Assembly (NCBI GenBank): GCA_039180875.1
Contig: JBCDCY010000012.1
Span: 54,626-118,625 of the forward strand
DNA from: JBCDCY01 sp039180875
GTDB lineage: Bacteria; Pseudomonadota; Alphaproteobacteria; Rhodobacterales; Rhodobacteraceae
Reading direction: 5' to 3'
DNA length: 64,000 bases
In this document: one piece after another, positions 8,335 to 16,827 of the stretch
Position numbering within the stretch: position 1 is the stretch's first letter
Layout of the letters: the number at the start of each line of letters is the position of its first letter
Notes under the pieces: model-generated
What the model was told of the DNA's origin: nothing
Database searches by the model: none
The model's input: the letters and a program-made list of their open reading frames with translations, nothing else
Made by a program: the position numbers and the translations under genes

Positions 8335-9115
8335 TCGCGACACGGCGGAACGGTTGGGCTCGGTCAGCTCCGGCAATGCGCTGGAGCTGCGCGGCGTGAC
8401 CAAGATGTTCGGCGCCCTAGCGGCGATCCGCGACATCACGCTGACCGTCCGCTCGGGCGAGCGGCGCGCCGTACTCGGCTCGAACGGCGCGGGCAAGACC
8501 ACGCTTTTCAACTGCGTGACCGGGGACTTCTACCCCACCAGCGGCACCGTCCGGCTGTTCGGCGAAGACGTGACGGTATTCCCAGCCCATGAGCGCATCC
8601 GGCGCGGACTGCGGCGGACCTATCAGATCAGCCTGCTTTTCAATGGACTGACGGTGGCCGACAACGTCTATCTCGCCTGTCGGGGTGTGTCGCGCGGGCG
8701 GTTTTCCTTCCTGCGGCCGCGGGCCAGCGACACCCTACTCGCCCGCGCTGACGAGCTGATCGAGGCCGTCCACCTCACGCCCTGGCGCGACACCGCCGTC
8801 GCGCATCTCAGCTACGGCCAGCAGCGCCAATTGGAGATCGCGCTCGCGCTGGCCGGTGCGCCGCGGATCATCCTGTTCGACGAGCCGGCCGCCGGTCTCT
8901 CACCGGCCGAACGGGCCGAGCTTGTGGCGATCCTGAACGGCCTGCCGGAGCATATCGGCTACATCATCATCGAGCACGACATGGATGTGGCCCTGCGCGT
9001 CGCCGAGCGGGTGACGATGATGCACAACGGCCTGGTCTTCAAAGAAGGCACGCCAGAGGAGATCGAGAACGACGAGGAGGTCCAGGAACTCTATCTGGGT
9101 GACGGGCATGAGTAG
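8318..9115 (+). CDS. livG: Liv-type ABC transporter ATP-binding protein (LivG family)
   Basis: This is a 265-residue ABC ATPase. All core motifs are intact: Walker A GSNGAGKTT, signature LSYGQQRQLEIA, Walker B ILFDEPAAGLSP and switch His in IIIEHDMDV. The region RRTYQISLLFNGLTVADN is typical of LivG. It overlaps livM by 17 bases and ends 6 bases before the next ATPase, its heterodimer partner. An ordinary member of the family. Confidence 0.93.
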   Translation: MTLLDSRDTAERLGSVSSGNALELRGVTKMFGALAAIRDITLTVRSGERRAVLGSNGAGKTTLFNCVTGDFYPTSGTVRLFGEDVTVFPAHERIRRGLRRTYQISLLFNGLTVADNVYLACRGVSRGRFSFLRPRASDTLLARADELIEAVHLTPWRDTAVAHLSYGQQRQLEIALALAGAPRIILFDEPAAGLSPAERAELVAILNGLPEHIGYIIIEHDMDVALRVAERVTMMHNGLVFKEGTPEEIENDEEVQELYLGDGHE

Positions 9116-9121
9116 GCGGGC

Positions 9122-11371
9122 ATGAGTGATCGGCGCCAGACCGGCCGGGCGCCCGCTGCCGCGCTTGAGGTGCGGGGGCTGAACGTCTTCTACGGCGCCT
9201 CCCACGCGCTGCAGGGCGTGACCCTCAAGCTCGACGGCGGCGTGCTCTCGGTGGTCGGCCGCAACGGCATGGGCAAGACCACGCTCTGCATGGCGATCAT
9301 GGGCCTGGTGCGCGCCGCCTCGGGAGAGATCAGTTTTCGCGGGGAGCCGCTGACCGGGCGCAGCCCGGCCGAGATCGCGCGGCGGGGCATCGGCTACGTG
9401 CCCCAGGGCCGGCGTCTCTGGCGCTCATTGACCGTGGACGAGCATCTGAAGATGGTCGAGCAGAAGGGCGGCTCCTGGTCGAGCGAGCGGATCTACGCGA
9501 CCTTCCCACGCCTGGCCGAACGGCGCCGCAACGGCGGCGCACAGCTCTCCGGCGGGGAGCAGCAGATGCTGGCCATCGCCCGGGCCCTGCTGGCCAATCC
9601 CAGCCTGCTGGTGATGGACGAGCCGACTGAAGGGCTCGCCCCGGTGATCGTCGCCCAGGTGGAGGAGATGCTGCTCCGGCTCGCCGACGAGGGCGACATG
9701 GACGTGCTGGTGATTGAGCAGAACATCGGCGTGGCCTGTGCCGTCGCCGATCGCGTGGCGATCATGGTGAACGGCCAGATCAACCGCATGGTGCCGGCGC
9801 GCGAACTCGCCGCCGACCGCGATCTTCAACAGCGCCTCTTGGGCGTCGGCCGCCACGCACATGAGGACGCGCCCGAGGCCCCGGTGCGGGAGGAGGCGGA
9901 GGAGGAGACGCGCCCCGCAGGGCGGCAACCCGCCAAGATCTACATGTCGAACCCAAGCCTGCCGACCCGCTGGTCCAAGCCGGTCTCAGTCGGCCAGCTC
10001 GAGCGGGCGGCGCGCGTCGTCACCACGGGCGCGCCCGCGTCGGCCTCGACCGGCCCTGCCGAGATCGTGCCGTTGGCGAGCCCCGGTGCGGAGGTCGTTC
10101 TGGTCGCCGGCACGCTCGACACCAAGGGCGTGGAGCTGCGCTTCATGCGCGACCTGATCCGCGCCGCCGGCCTGCCGGTGCGGATGGCGGATCTGTCGAC
10201 CAGCGGCGGCCATTCCGGGGCCGAGATCCCGGCCCATCAAATCGCCGCCTTCCATCCCCGGGGCGCCGCCGGCGTCTTCACCAACGACCGCGGGCGGTCG
10301 GTCGCCGGCATGACGGAGGCGTTTGCCCGCTGGATGGCGCGGCAGGAGGGGATCGCCGGAATCCTTTCGGCCGGAGGTTCCGGCGGCACGGCGATGGTGG
10401 CGCCGGCGATGCGATCGCTGCCGGTGGGCGTGCCCAAGCTGATCGTCTCCACCGTCGCCTCGGGCGAGGTGGCCCAATATGTGGGCCCGGCCGACATCAC
10501 GATGATGCACTCCGTGGCCGACGTGCAGGGCCTGAACGCGATCACTGAGGAGGTGCTGGCCAACGCCGCGCAGGCCATGGTCGGCATGGTGAAGGCGCGC
10601 AAGGCCGCCCCGCCCGCCCAGGCCCGCAAACCCGCGATCGCGCTCACCATGTTCGGCGTCACCACGCCCGCCGTCAGCCAGATCACGTCGGCGCTCGACG
10701 CGAGCTACGACTGCCTGGTGTTTCACGCCACCGGCATCGGCGGCCAGTCGATGGAGAAGCTGGTCGACAGCGGCAAGGTGAGCGGGGTCATCGACCTGAC
10801 CACGACCGAGGTTTGCGATATGATGATGGGCGGGGTCTTCCCCGCGACCGAGGACCGGTTCGGCGCCATGATCCGGCGGCGCCTGCCCTATATCGGCTCG
10901 GTCGGCGCGCTAGACATGGTGAACTTCGGCGCGCCCGACACCGTGCCGGAGCGCTACCGCGACCGACTGTTCTACGAGCACAATCCGCAGGTGACGCTGA
11001 TGCGCACCACGGCGGAGGAATGCGCCCGCATGGGCCGCTGGATCGGCGGCAGGCTGAACGAGATGGAGGCGCCGGTGCGCTTCTTCCTGCCGGAGGGCGG
11101 GGTTTCCGCCCTCGATGCCGCGGGCCAGCCCTTCGACGATCCGGCGGCGCGCCACGCGCTTTTCACGGGGCTCGAGGACACGGTCCGCCAAAGCTCCACG
11201 CGCCAGCTGATCCGCCTGCCGCAGCACATCAACGATCCCGCCTTTGCGAAGGCCGTCGTTTCAGCCTTCCGCGAGCTGCACGGCGACACCGACCCACGGC
11301 GCCGCGGCGAAGGCCGCAACGGACGCCGCGTCGGGGACCGCAACGGGACCCGCAGGGAGGGCCGCAGATGA
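9122..11371 (+). CDS. livF: LivF-type ABC ATPase fused to a Tm-1/UPF0261 domain
   Basis: This 749-residue fusion has a complete LivF ATPase at about residues 15-245 (Walker A GRNGMGKTT at 46-54, signature LSGGEQQML, Walker B LLVMDEPTEGL, ending in the usual LLGVG tail). A charged linker follows at about 245-330. A Tm-1-like ATP-binding (UPF0261) domain spans about 335-735, recognised by VVLVAGTLDTKGVELRFMRD, GILSAGGSGGTAMVAPAMR and PKLIVSTVASGEV. Tm-1 is the tomato virus-resistance protein family; bacterial members usually sit next to a PEP-hydrolase-like TIM barrel, which is exactly the next gene (4-base ATGA overlap). The fusion physically ties the enzyme pair to the importer. The reaction of the Tm-1/TIM-barrel pair is not known to me. 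The reading frame is continuous, so this is not an assembly join of two genes at a stop codon. Confidence 0.88.
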   Translation: MSDRRQTGRAPAAALEVRGLNVFYGASHALQGVTLKLDGGVLSVVGRNGMGKTTLCMAIMGLVRAASGEISFRGEPLTGRSPAEIARRGIGYVPQGRRLWRSLTVDEHLKMVEQKGGSWSSERIYATFPRLAERRRNGGAQLSGGEQQMLAIARALLANPSLLVMDEPTEGLAPVIVAQVEEMLLRLADEGDMDVLVIEQNIGVACAVADRVAIMVNGQINRMVPARELAADRDLQQRLLGVGRHAHEDAPEAPVREEAEEETRPAGRQPAKIYMSNPSLPTRWSKPVSVGQLERAARVVTTGAPASASTGPAEIVPLASPGAEVVLVAGTLDTKGVELRFMRDLIRAAGLPVRMADLSTSGGHSGAEIPAHQIAAFHPRGAAGVFTNDRGRSVAGMTEAFARWMARQEGIAGILSAGGSGGTAMVAPAMRSLPVGVPKLIVSTVASGEVAQYVGPADITMMHSVADVQGLNAITEEVLANAAQAMVGMVKARKAAPPAQARKPAIALTMFGVTTPAVSQITSALDASYDCLVFHATGIGGQSMEKLVDSGKVSGVIDLTTTEVCDMMMGGVFPATEDRFGAMIRRRLPYIGSVGALDMVNFGAPDTVPERYRDRLFYEHNPQVTLMRTTAEECARMGRWIGGRLNEMEAPVRFFLPEGGVSALDAAGQPFDDPAARHALFTGLEDTVRQSSTRQLIRLPQHINDPAFAKAVVSAFRELHGDTDPRRRGEGRNGRRVGDRNGTRREGRR

Positions 11372-12195
11372 TCGACCGACAGACGGTTCTGGCCAAGTTC
11401 CGAGAGATGGTGGCGCGCGGCGAGCCCATCGTCGGCGGCGGCGCCGGCACCGGCCTCTCCGCCAAGTGTGAGGAGGCGGGCGGCATCGACCTGATCGTGA
11501 TCTACAACTCCGGGCGCTATCGCATGGCCGGGCGCGGCAGCCTGGCCGGTCTGATGCCCTACGGGGATGCCAATGCGATCGTGGTGGAGATGGCGGCGGA
11601 GGTGCTGCCGGTGGTCAAGCACACGCCGGTGCTGGCCGGCGTCTGCGCCACGGATCCGTTTCGGCTGATGGACAAGTTCCTCGACGACTTGATCGCCATC
11701 GGCTTTGCCGGCGTGCAGAACTTTCCGACGGTTGGCCTCATCGACGGCACCTTCCGCGCCAATCTGGAAGAGACCGGCATGGGCTTCGCCCTCGAGGTCG
11801 AGATGATCGCCAAGGCCCACGCCAAGGGGATGCTGACCACGCCCTATGTCTTCGATGAGGCGAGTGCGACGGCTATGGCTGGGGCGGGCGCCGACATCAT
11901 CGTCTGCCATCTTGGCCTGACGACCGGCGGGGCGATCGGCGCGGAGACGGCGCTCACCCTCCAGGACTGCCCGGCCCTGGTGGACGCGTGGGCCGAGGCC
12001 GCGCTCAAGGTCAACAAGGACGCGATCGTTCTCGTGCACGGCGGCCCGGTCGCCATGCCCGAGGATGCGGAGTTCGTGCTGAAGAACACCAAGCATTGCC
12101 ACGGCTTCTACGGCGCCTCCTCGATGGAGCGCTTGCCGACAGAGGTTGCACTGACGGACCAGACGAAAGCCTTCAAGGCCATGAAAGGCCGCTGA
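11368..12195 (+). CDS. Phosphoenolpyruvate hydrolase-like TIM-barrel protein
   Basis: This is a 275-residue protein starting at the ATG that overlaps the preceding stop (ATGA). It belongs to the PEP-hydrolase-like TIM-barrel family that accompanies Tm-1/UPF0261 proteins. Recognisable parts are GEPIVGGGAGTGLSAKCEE near the N-terminus, DLIVIYNSGRYRMAGRGS, and GADIIVCHLGLTTGG, with a terminal HGFYGASSMERLPTE phosphate-binding-like loop. Related proteins resemble phosphoenolpyruvate mutase/isocitrate lyase-type barrels, but the real substrate is not established. Given the operon, it may act on an intermediate of the imported compound together with the upstream Tm-1 domain (inference). Confidence 0.82.
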   Translation: MIDRQTVLAKFREMVARGEPIVGGGAGTGLSAKCEEAGGIDLIVIYNSGRYRMAGRGSLAGLMPYGDANAIVVEMAAEVLPVVKHTPVLAGVCATDPFRLMDKFLDDLIAIGFAGVQNFPTVGLIDGTFRANLEETGMGFALEVEMIAKAHAKGMLTTPYVFDEASATAMAGAGADIIVCHLGLTTGGAIGAETALTLQDCPALVDAWAEAALKVNKDAIVLVHGGPVAMPEDAEFVLKNTKHCHGFYGASSMERLPTEVALTDQTKAFKAMKGR

Positions 12196-12217
12196 GGCGG
12201 CAGGGGGAGGACGCGAC

Positions 12218-15133
12218 ATGACAGGCCAGCTCATCGGACGACTGACCCTGTGGCTGATCGTGGCGGTGGTGGTCATCGCCATCATCTACTGGGTGATGCA
12301 ATGGCTCTACCGCCGCTCGACGAAGGAGATCGCCTTCGTCCGCACCGGCTTTCTCGGCGAAAAGGTGGTGATCGACGGCGGCGCCTTCGTCTGGCCGATC
12401 ATTCACGACATCACGCCCGTCAACATGAACACCCTGCCGCTGGCTGTCGCCCGCACGCGGGATGAGGCGCTGATCACCAAGGATCGGATGCGCGTCGATG
12501 TGGAGGCGGAATTCTACGTCCGGGTCCGCTCCGACCCGAGCTCCGTCGCCAAAGCCGCCTCGACCCTCGGCCGGCGGACGCTGGAGGCCGAGAACCTGCA
12601 TGGACTGCTCTCCGGCAAGTTCGAGAGCGCGCTCCGCGCCGTCGCCGCCGAGATGTCGATGAGCGACATGCACGAGAGCCGCGCCGCCTATGTGGCGCGG
12701 GTCCGCGAGGTTGCGCAGGAGGATCTGGAGAAAAACGGTCTCGAGCTCGAAAGCGTCGCGATCATCGACATCGACCAGACGGCGCTGGAGTTCTTCGATC
12801 CCTCCAATCGCTTCGATGCCGAGGGTCTGACGGCGCTCATCAAGGACATCGAGGAGCGCCGCAAGCTCCGCAACGACATCGAGCAGGACGCGATGATCCA
12901 GATCCGCGCCCGCAACCTGGAGGCGGAGAAGCAGGCCCTCGACATCGAGCGTGAGAGCGAGGAGGCGCGCCTCGCCCAGGAACGCGACGTCGAGACCCGC
13001 CGGGCCCAGCAGCGCGCCGAACTGGCAAGGGAGCGCGCCGAGCGGGAGACGGAGGCCGAGTCCGCCCAGATCAGCGCCCGCGAGGCGATCGAGAAGGCGC
13101 GCATCGCCAACGACCGGGCCGTGGCCGAGGCGCGCATCGCGTCTGAGCGCGATGTGCGGGCCCGCGAAATCGCCCGGCAAAAGCAGATCGACGCCGACGA
13201 GATCGCCGCGGCCGAAGCGACCGAGACCGCCCGCATCCAGCAGGAACGCAGCGTGCGCGAGGCCCGCATCAGCAACGAGCAGGAGACCCAGGCCCAGGAA
13301 ATCGCCCGTCAGAAGGCCATCGAGGAAGCCGAGATCGCCGCGCGGGAGGCAACCGAGCGCGCCCGGATCGAGCAGGAAAAGGCCCTGTCGGAAGCCCGCA
13401 TCGCCAAGGAGCGGGAGACCCAGGCGCTGGAGATCGAGCGCCAGAAGGCCATTCGCGACGCCGAGATCGCCGCCAACGAGGCGAACGAGAAGCGGCGCAT
13501 GGCCCAGGACCTGCTGCTGGCGCAGACCCGCATCAAGGGCGAAGAGGACATCCGCCAGCGCGAGATCGCCCGTCAGCAATCGCTCGATGAAGCCGAGATC
13601 GCCGCGCGGGAGGCGGTGGAGCGCACGCGCATCCTGCAGGACGCCCAGATCAGCGAGGCCCGGATCGTGGAGGACCGGCGGATCCGCGAGCTCGAGATCG
13701 AGCGCAAGCAGGCCGTGGAGGCCGCCGAGATTGCCGCGGACGAGGCGGTGGAGGCCGCCCGGATCGCCCGCGAGAAGCAGATCGCCGCCAGCCGGATCAA
13801 GGCCGACGAGGACACCAAGGCGCGCGAGATCAACCGCAACAAGGCGATCGACGAGGCCCGCGTGGCCGCCGAAGAGGCGGTGGAACAGGCGAAAATCGCC
13901 CAGAAGCGCGCCCTGGAGGCCGAGCGCATCGCGGCCGAGCAGCACACCAGGGCCCGCGAGATCGAGCGGGATCGGGAGTTGGAGGGGGCCGAGATCGCCC
14001 GGCGCGAGACCATTGAGACCGCCCGGGTTGCGGCCGAACTGGCGCTGGAGCAGGAGCGGATCGCCAGCCAGAAAGCCCGCGAGGTGATCGACATCGAGCG
14101 TCGGCGTGAGGTCGAGCGGGCCGAGGAGCAGCGCGTCGTCGAGCTTGCCGAAACCAAGGCCCAGCGCGCCGCGGCCGAGGCCGATGTGAGCCACGCCGAG
14201 ATTGCCGCCAAGCGCGCCATCGAGGCCGCCGAAATAGCCCGCGAGCAGGCGGTGGAGGCCGCCCGGGTCGAACGCCGGCGGTCCCTCGAGCAGCTCGAGA
14301 TCGCCCGCGTCCAAACCCTGCGCGAGGCCGAGATCGCCAGCCAGGAGGAGATCGAACGTGCCCGCGTCGCCTCCGAACGCGGCCTCGACGAGATCCGCAT
14401 CGACCACGAGACCGTGCGCCGCCGGCTCGAGGTGGACCGCGAGCTCAACGTCGAGAGAGCCCAGATGGAAAAGGCCATCGCGCTCTATCAGAAATCGCTG
14501 GAAGAAAGCGCCGCCCGGGCCGAGGCCGATGCCGCCCGCGCCGCCGCCGCGGAGGCGGAGGAAAAGGTCAAGACCGTGCGTGAGACCGAGGCGGCGAACC
14601 GGCGCAAGTCCGTCGATGTAACCATGGCCGAGAAGGCGGCCGAAGAGGCGCGCCTGATCGCCGAGGCCGAAAAGGTGCGCCGCGCCGTCGAGGCAGAGGC
14701 CCAGCGCCTGATCAACGAAGCCGAGAACGTGCTGACCGACCCCGCCCGCGCCTCGCTCTTCCGCCGCAAGCTCCTGGAGCATGTCGAGGGGATCGTCGCG
14801 GCCTCCGTGAAGCCGCTGGAGAAGATCCAGGACATCCGGATCATGCAGCTCGACGGCGTGACCGGGGGCCAGGGCGACGGCCACAGTGGCAGCGCCACCG
14901 ACGAGGTGATCAACTCCGCCCTCCGCTACCGCGTGCAGGCGCCGCTGATCGACAGTCTGCTCGAAGATATCGGCATCGATGGCGGGGGATTGGCGAAGCA
15001 GGGCGGGCTGATCCGCGAAGCCTCCGACATGCAGCGGATCTCCGACGCGGTGCGCAAAGCTGCTGGGAAGGGGGGTGGCGACGACGCCGGCGGCAAGGGC
15101 GAAGGTACCTCGGGCGGTGGGGAGAAGAAGTAG
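12218..15133 (+). CDS. Giant flotillin-like SPFH protein with a long hendecad coiled coil
   Basis: This is a 971-residue membrane-anchored protein. One transmembrane helix lies at about residues 8-30. It is followed by an SPFH/flotillin domain (about 40-235; starts near EIAFVRTGFLGEKVVIDGG, ends near LEFFDPSNRFDAEG). Residues 240-800 are almost pure coiled coil rich in Ala, Glu, Arg and Ile. Residues 288-639 are eight contiguous 44-residue repeats (4 x 11, a hendecad pattern), each ending in EIAA or a variant. A ninth follows at 665-708 after a 25-residue interruption. The C-terminal ~170 residues are less repetitive. Flotillins scaffold membrane microdomains. This one is larger than usual bacterial flotillins such as YqiK. 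It lies inside the catabolic operon, 22 bases after the TIM-barrel gene, and its stop abuts the next ATG. Confidence 0.9.
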   Translation: MTGQLIGRLTLWLIVAVVVIAIIYWVMQWLYRRSTKEIAFVRTGFLGEKVVIDGGAFVWPIIHDITPVNMNTLPLAVARTRDEALITKDRMRVDVEAEFYVRVRSDPSSVAKAASTLGRRTLEAENLHGLLSGKFESALRAVAAEMSMSDMHESRAAYVARVREVAQEDLEKNGLELESVAIIDIDQTALEFFDPSNRFDAEGLTALIKDIEERRKLRNDIEQDAMIQIRARNLEAEKQALDIERESEEARLAQERDVETRRAQQRAELARERAERETEAESAQISAREAIEKARIANDRAVAEARIASERDVRAREIARQKQIDADEIAAAEATETARIQQERSVREARISNEQETQAQEIARQKAIEEAEIAAREATERARIEQEKALSEARIAKERETQALEIERQKAIRDAEIAANEANEKRRMAQDLLLAQTRIKGEEDIRQREIARQQSLDEAEIAAREAVERTRILQDAQISEARIVEDRRIRELEIERKQAVEAAEIAADEAVEAARIAREKQIAASRIKADEDTKAREINRNKAIDEARVAAEEAVEQAKIAQKRALEAERIAAEQHTRAREIERDRELEGAEIARRETIETARVAAELALEQERIASQKAREVIDIERRREVERAEEQRVVELAETKAQRAAAEADVSHAEIAAKRAIEAAEIAREQAVEAARVERRRSLEQLEIARVQTLREAEIASQEEIERARVASERGLDEIRIDHETVRRRLEVDRELNVERAQMEKAIALYQKSLEESAARAEADAARAAAAEAEEKVKTVRETEAANRRKSVDVTMAEKAAEEARLIAEAEKVRRAVEAEAQRLINEAENVLTDPARASLFRRKLLEHVEGIVAASVKPLEKIQDIRIMQLDGVTGGQGDGHSGSATDEVINSALRYRVQAPLIDSLLEDIGIDGGGLAKQGGLIREASDMQRISDAVRKAAGKGGGDDAGGKGEGTSGGGEKK
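13079..14341 (+). repeat. Tandem 132-bp (44-codon) coding repeats in the flotillin-like gene
   Basis: Eight units of 132 bp run head to tail from 13079 to 14134. A 75-bp interruption (14135-14209) and a ninth unit (14210-14341) follow. Unit boundaries were set by aligning the recurring protein end EIAA and the following (R/D/E)EA. The repeats are divergent at DNA level, so they are old rather than a recent expansion. Each unit equals four 11-residue hendecads. This array also creates a spurious very long reverse-strand reading frame. Confidence 0.85.
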
Positions 15134-15571
15134 ATGCCGCGGGTCTACATCTCCTCGGTGATCGACGCGCCGACCGCGCGGGTCTGGGACAGGATCCGGG
15201 ACTTCAACGGCCTGCCCCGCTGGCACCCGCGCATCCGCGACAGCCGGATCGAGAACGGCGAGCCGTCCGACCGCGTCGGCTGCATCCGCGACTTCCATCT
15301 GCAGAACGGCGACCGCATCCGCGAAAAGCTGCTGGGACTGAGCGACTACGACATGTTCTGCACCTACGCCATTCTCGAAAGCCCGATGCCGCTCACCGAC
15401 TATGTCGCCACGCTCCGCCTGACGCCGATCACCGACGGCGACCGGACCTTTGCCGAGTGGACCGCCGAGTTCGAGTGCGACGACAGCGAGGCCGACGGCC
15501 TGGTGAGCGGCATCGGCGCGGACGTGTTCCAGGCCGGTTTTTCGGCGCTCAAGCGGCAAGTGGCGGCCTGA
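15134..15571 (+). CDS. SRPBCC family protein (CoxG/polyketide cyclase-like), copy 1
   Basis: This is a 145-residue protein beginning MPRVYISSVIDAPTARVWD, the typical first strand and helix of the START/SRPBCC hydrophobic-ligand fold, with RDFNGLPRWHP after it. Its ATG directly follows the flotillin stop. It is clearly homologous to the next gene: both share DFNG..(E/R)WHP, EPSD(R/K)(V/I)GC and RxFHLQ(N/D)G. In operons for molybdenum hydroxylases, SRPBCC (CoxG-like) proteins are common and are proposed to recruit the enzyme to the membrane. The downstream xanthine dehydrogenase-type genes fit that. Confidence 0.85.
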   Translation: MPRVYISSVIDAPTARVWDRIRDFNGLPRWHPRIRDSRIENGEPSDRVGCIRDFHLQNGDRIREKLLGLSDYDMFCTYAILESPMPLTDYVATLRLTPITDGDRTFAEWTAEFECDDSEADGLVSGIGADVFQAGFSALKRQVAA

Positions 15572-15574
15572 GCC

Positions 15575-16021
15575 ATGGTGAAGGTGGTCAAGAGCACCGT
15601 TCTGGACGCGCCCATCGAGGCGGTCTGGGAGGTGCTGCGCGACTTCAACGGCCACGACGAATGGCACCCCGCGGTCGCCGACAGCGCGATCGACCGGCGC
15701 GAACCGTCGGACAAGATCGGCTGCGTGCGGCGCTTCCATCTGCAGGACGGTTCGGAACTGCGCGAGCAGCTGCTGACGCTTTCCGACGCCGACACCGCCT
15801 TCAGCTACTGCCTGCTCGAGACGCCGGTGCCCTTGCTGAACTACGTCGCCCATGTGCGCCTCGCCCCGGTGACGGACGGCGACATGACCTTCTGGCACTG
15901 GGAAAGCCGTTTCGACACCCCCAAGGGGCGGGAGCGTGAGATGCACGAGATGGTGGCGGAGGGCATCTACCAGGGCGGTTTCGACGCGATCCGCGCGCAT
16001 ATGGGGCTCGGCGGCGCATGA
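15575..16021 (+). CDS. SRPBCC family protein (CoxG/polyketide cyclase-like), copy 2
   Basis: This 148-residue paralogue of the preceding gene starts MVKVVKSTVLDAPIEAVWE and carries RDFNGHDEWHP, EPSDKIGC and RRFHLQDGSE at matching positions, so the pair arose by tandem duplication. Unlike copy 1 it has an acidic, Glu/Met-rich C-terminal part (GREREMHEMVAEG). Its stop overlaps the next start (ATGA), coupling it to the FAD subunit of the molybdenum hydroxylase. A lipid- or substrate-binding or enzyme-anchoring role is inferred. Confidence 0.85.
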   Translation: MVKVVKSTVLDAPIEAVWEVLRDFNGHDEWHPAVADSAIDRREPSDKIGCVRRFHLQDGSELREQLLTLSDADTAFSYCLLETPVPLLNYVAHVRLAPVTDGDMTFWHWESRFDTPKGREREMHEMVAEGIYQGGFDAIRAHMGLGGA

Positions 16022-16827
16022 CCCGGGTCGAGAGCTATCCGACACTGGCCGATGCGGCCCGCGCCCTGGGCCCCGATGCCGCGTATCTCGGCGGCGGCAC
16101 CCTGCTGATGCGCGAGGTGAATGAGGGCACGGCGCCGGCGCGTCTGGTCCGCGTGACCGACCCCAGCCTGGCCGAGATCCGGGTGAGCGGCGATGCAATC
16201 CGGCTCGGCGCCGGCGTGACGATGTCCGCCGTTCTCGCCCACCCGGAGCTTGCCTTCCTGCACCCCGTGGCACGGCTGATCGGCGGACCCCAGGTGCGCA
16301 ACATGGCGACCGTGGCGGGCAACCTGTTCGCGCCTCATCCTTACGGGGACTTCGCCGCAGCCCTGCTCGCCCTCGGCGCCCGGGCCGTGCCCGTCGGGTC
16401 CGGTAGCCCGCGCCCCGTGGAGGAGCTTTTGCGCCCCCACAGCGCGCAGCGCGCCGAGCTCATCGCCGCGGTGGAGGTGCCCCGCCCCCGCGAGCCGGGT
16501 GCCTTCGGCTACCGCAAGGTCAGTCGGGTGAAACCCAAAGGCATCTCCGTCCTCGCCATCGCCGCGATGCTGCCGCGCCAGGGCGGGCAGATCCGGGGCG
16601 CGCGCGTGGCCTTCAATGCCATGGGGCCGCGACCGCTCCGGGCCCCCGGGGCGGAGCGGGCGCTAGAAGGCAAGGCGCTCGATCCCGCGACGATAGAGGC
16701 GGCTGCGGTCGCGGCGGTCGAGGGGCTCGATCCGCCGACCGACCCGATCGCCACATCCTGGTACCGGCGCGAGGTCGCGGGCGTGCATCTGCGCAGGCTT
16801 CTGAGCGAGATGAGGGACGGGCGGTGA
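16018..16827 (+). CDS. Molybdenum hydroxylase FAD-binding (medium) subunit, CoxM/XDH type
   Basis: This is a 269-residue member of the FAD-binding domain family of xanthine dehydrogenase/CO dehydrogenase. It has the isoalloxazine/pyrophosphate-binding segments AYLGGGTLLMREVNEG and GPQVRNMATVAGNL and the C-terminal CO-dehydrogenase flavoprotein domain (about 170-269). It passes electrons from the 2Fe-2S subunit to an external acceptor. It overlaps both neighbours by 4 bases or fewer, in the order medium-small-large. Here GGGTLLM replaces the usual GGGTDL, a common variant. Confidence 0.9.
   Translation: MTRVESYPTLADAARALGPDAAYLGGGTLLMREVNEGTAPARLVRVTDPSLAEIRVSGDAIRLGAGVTMSAVLAHPELAFLHPVARLIGGPQVRNMATVAGNLFAPHPYGDFAAALLALGARAVPVGSGSPRPVEELLRPHSAQRAELIAAVEVPRPREPGAFGYRKVSRVKPKGISVLAIAAMLPRQGGQIRGARVAFNAMGPRPLRAPGAERALEGKALDPATIEAAAVAAVEGLDPPTDPIATSWYRREVAGVHLRRLLSEMRDGR

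Noticed and set aside
12173..16273. A 1,366-codon reverse-strand reading frame opposite the flotillin-like gene and SRPBCC/FAD subunit genes
   Set aside because: It is a shadow frame. The regular 132-bp Ala/Glu/Arg-rich repeats on the plus strand force an open Leu/Gly/Asp-rich frame on the other strand. It has no domain and spans several well-supported genes.
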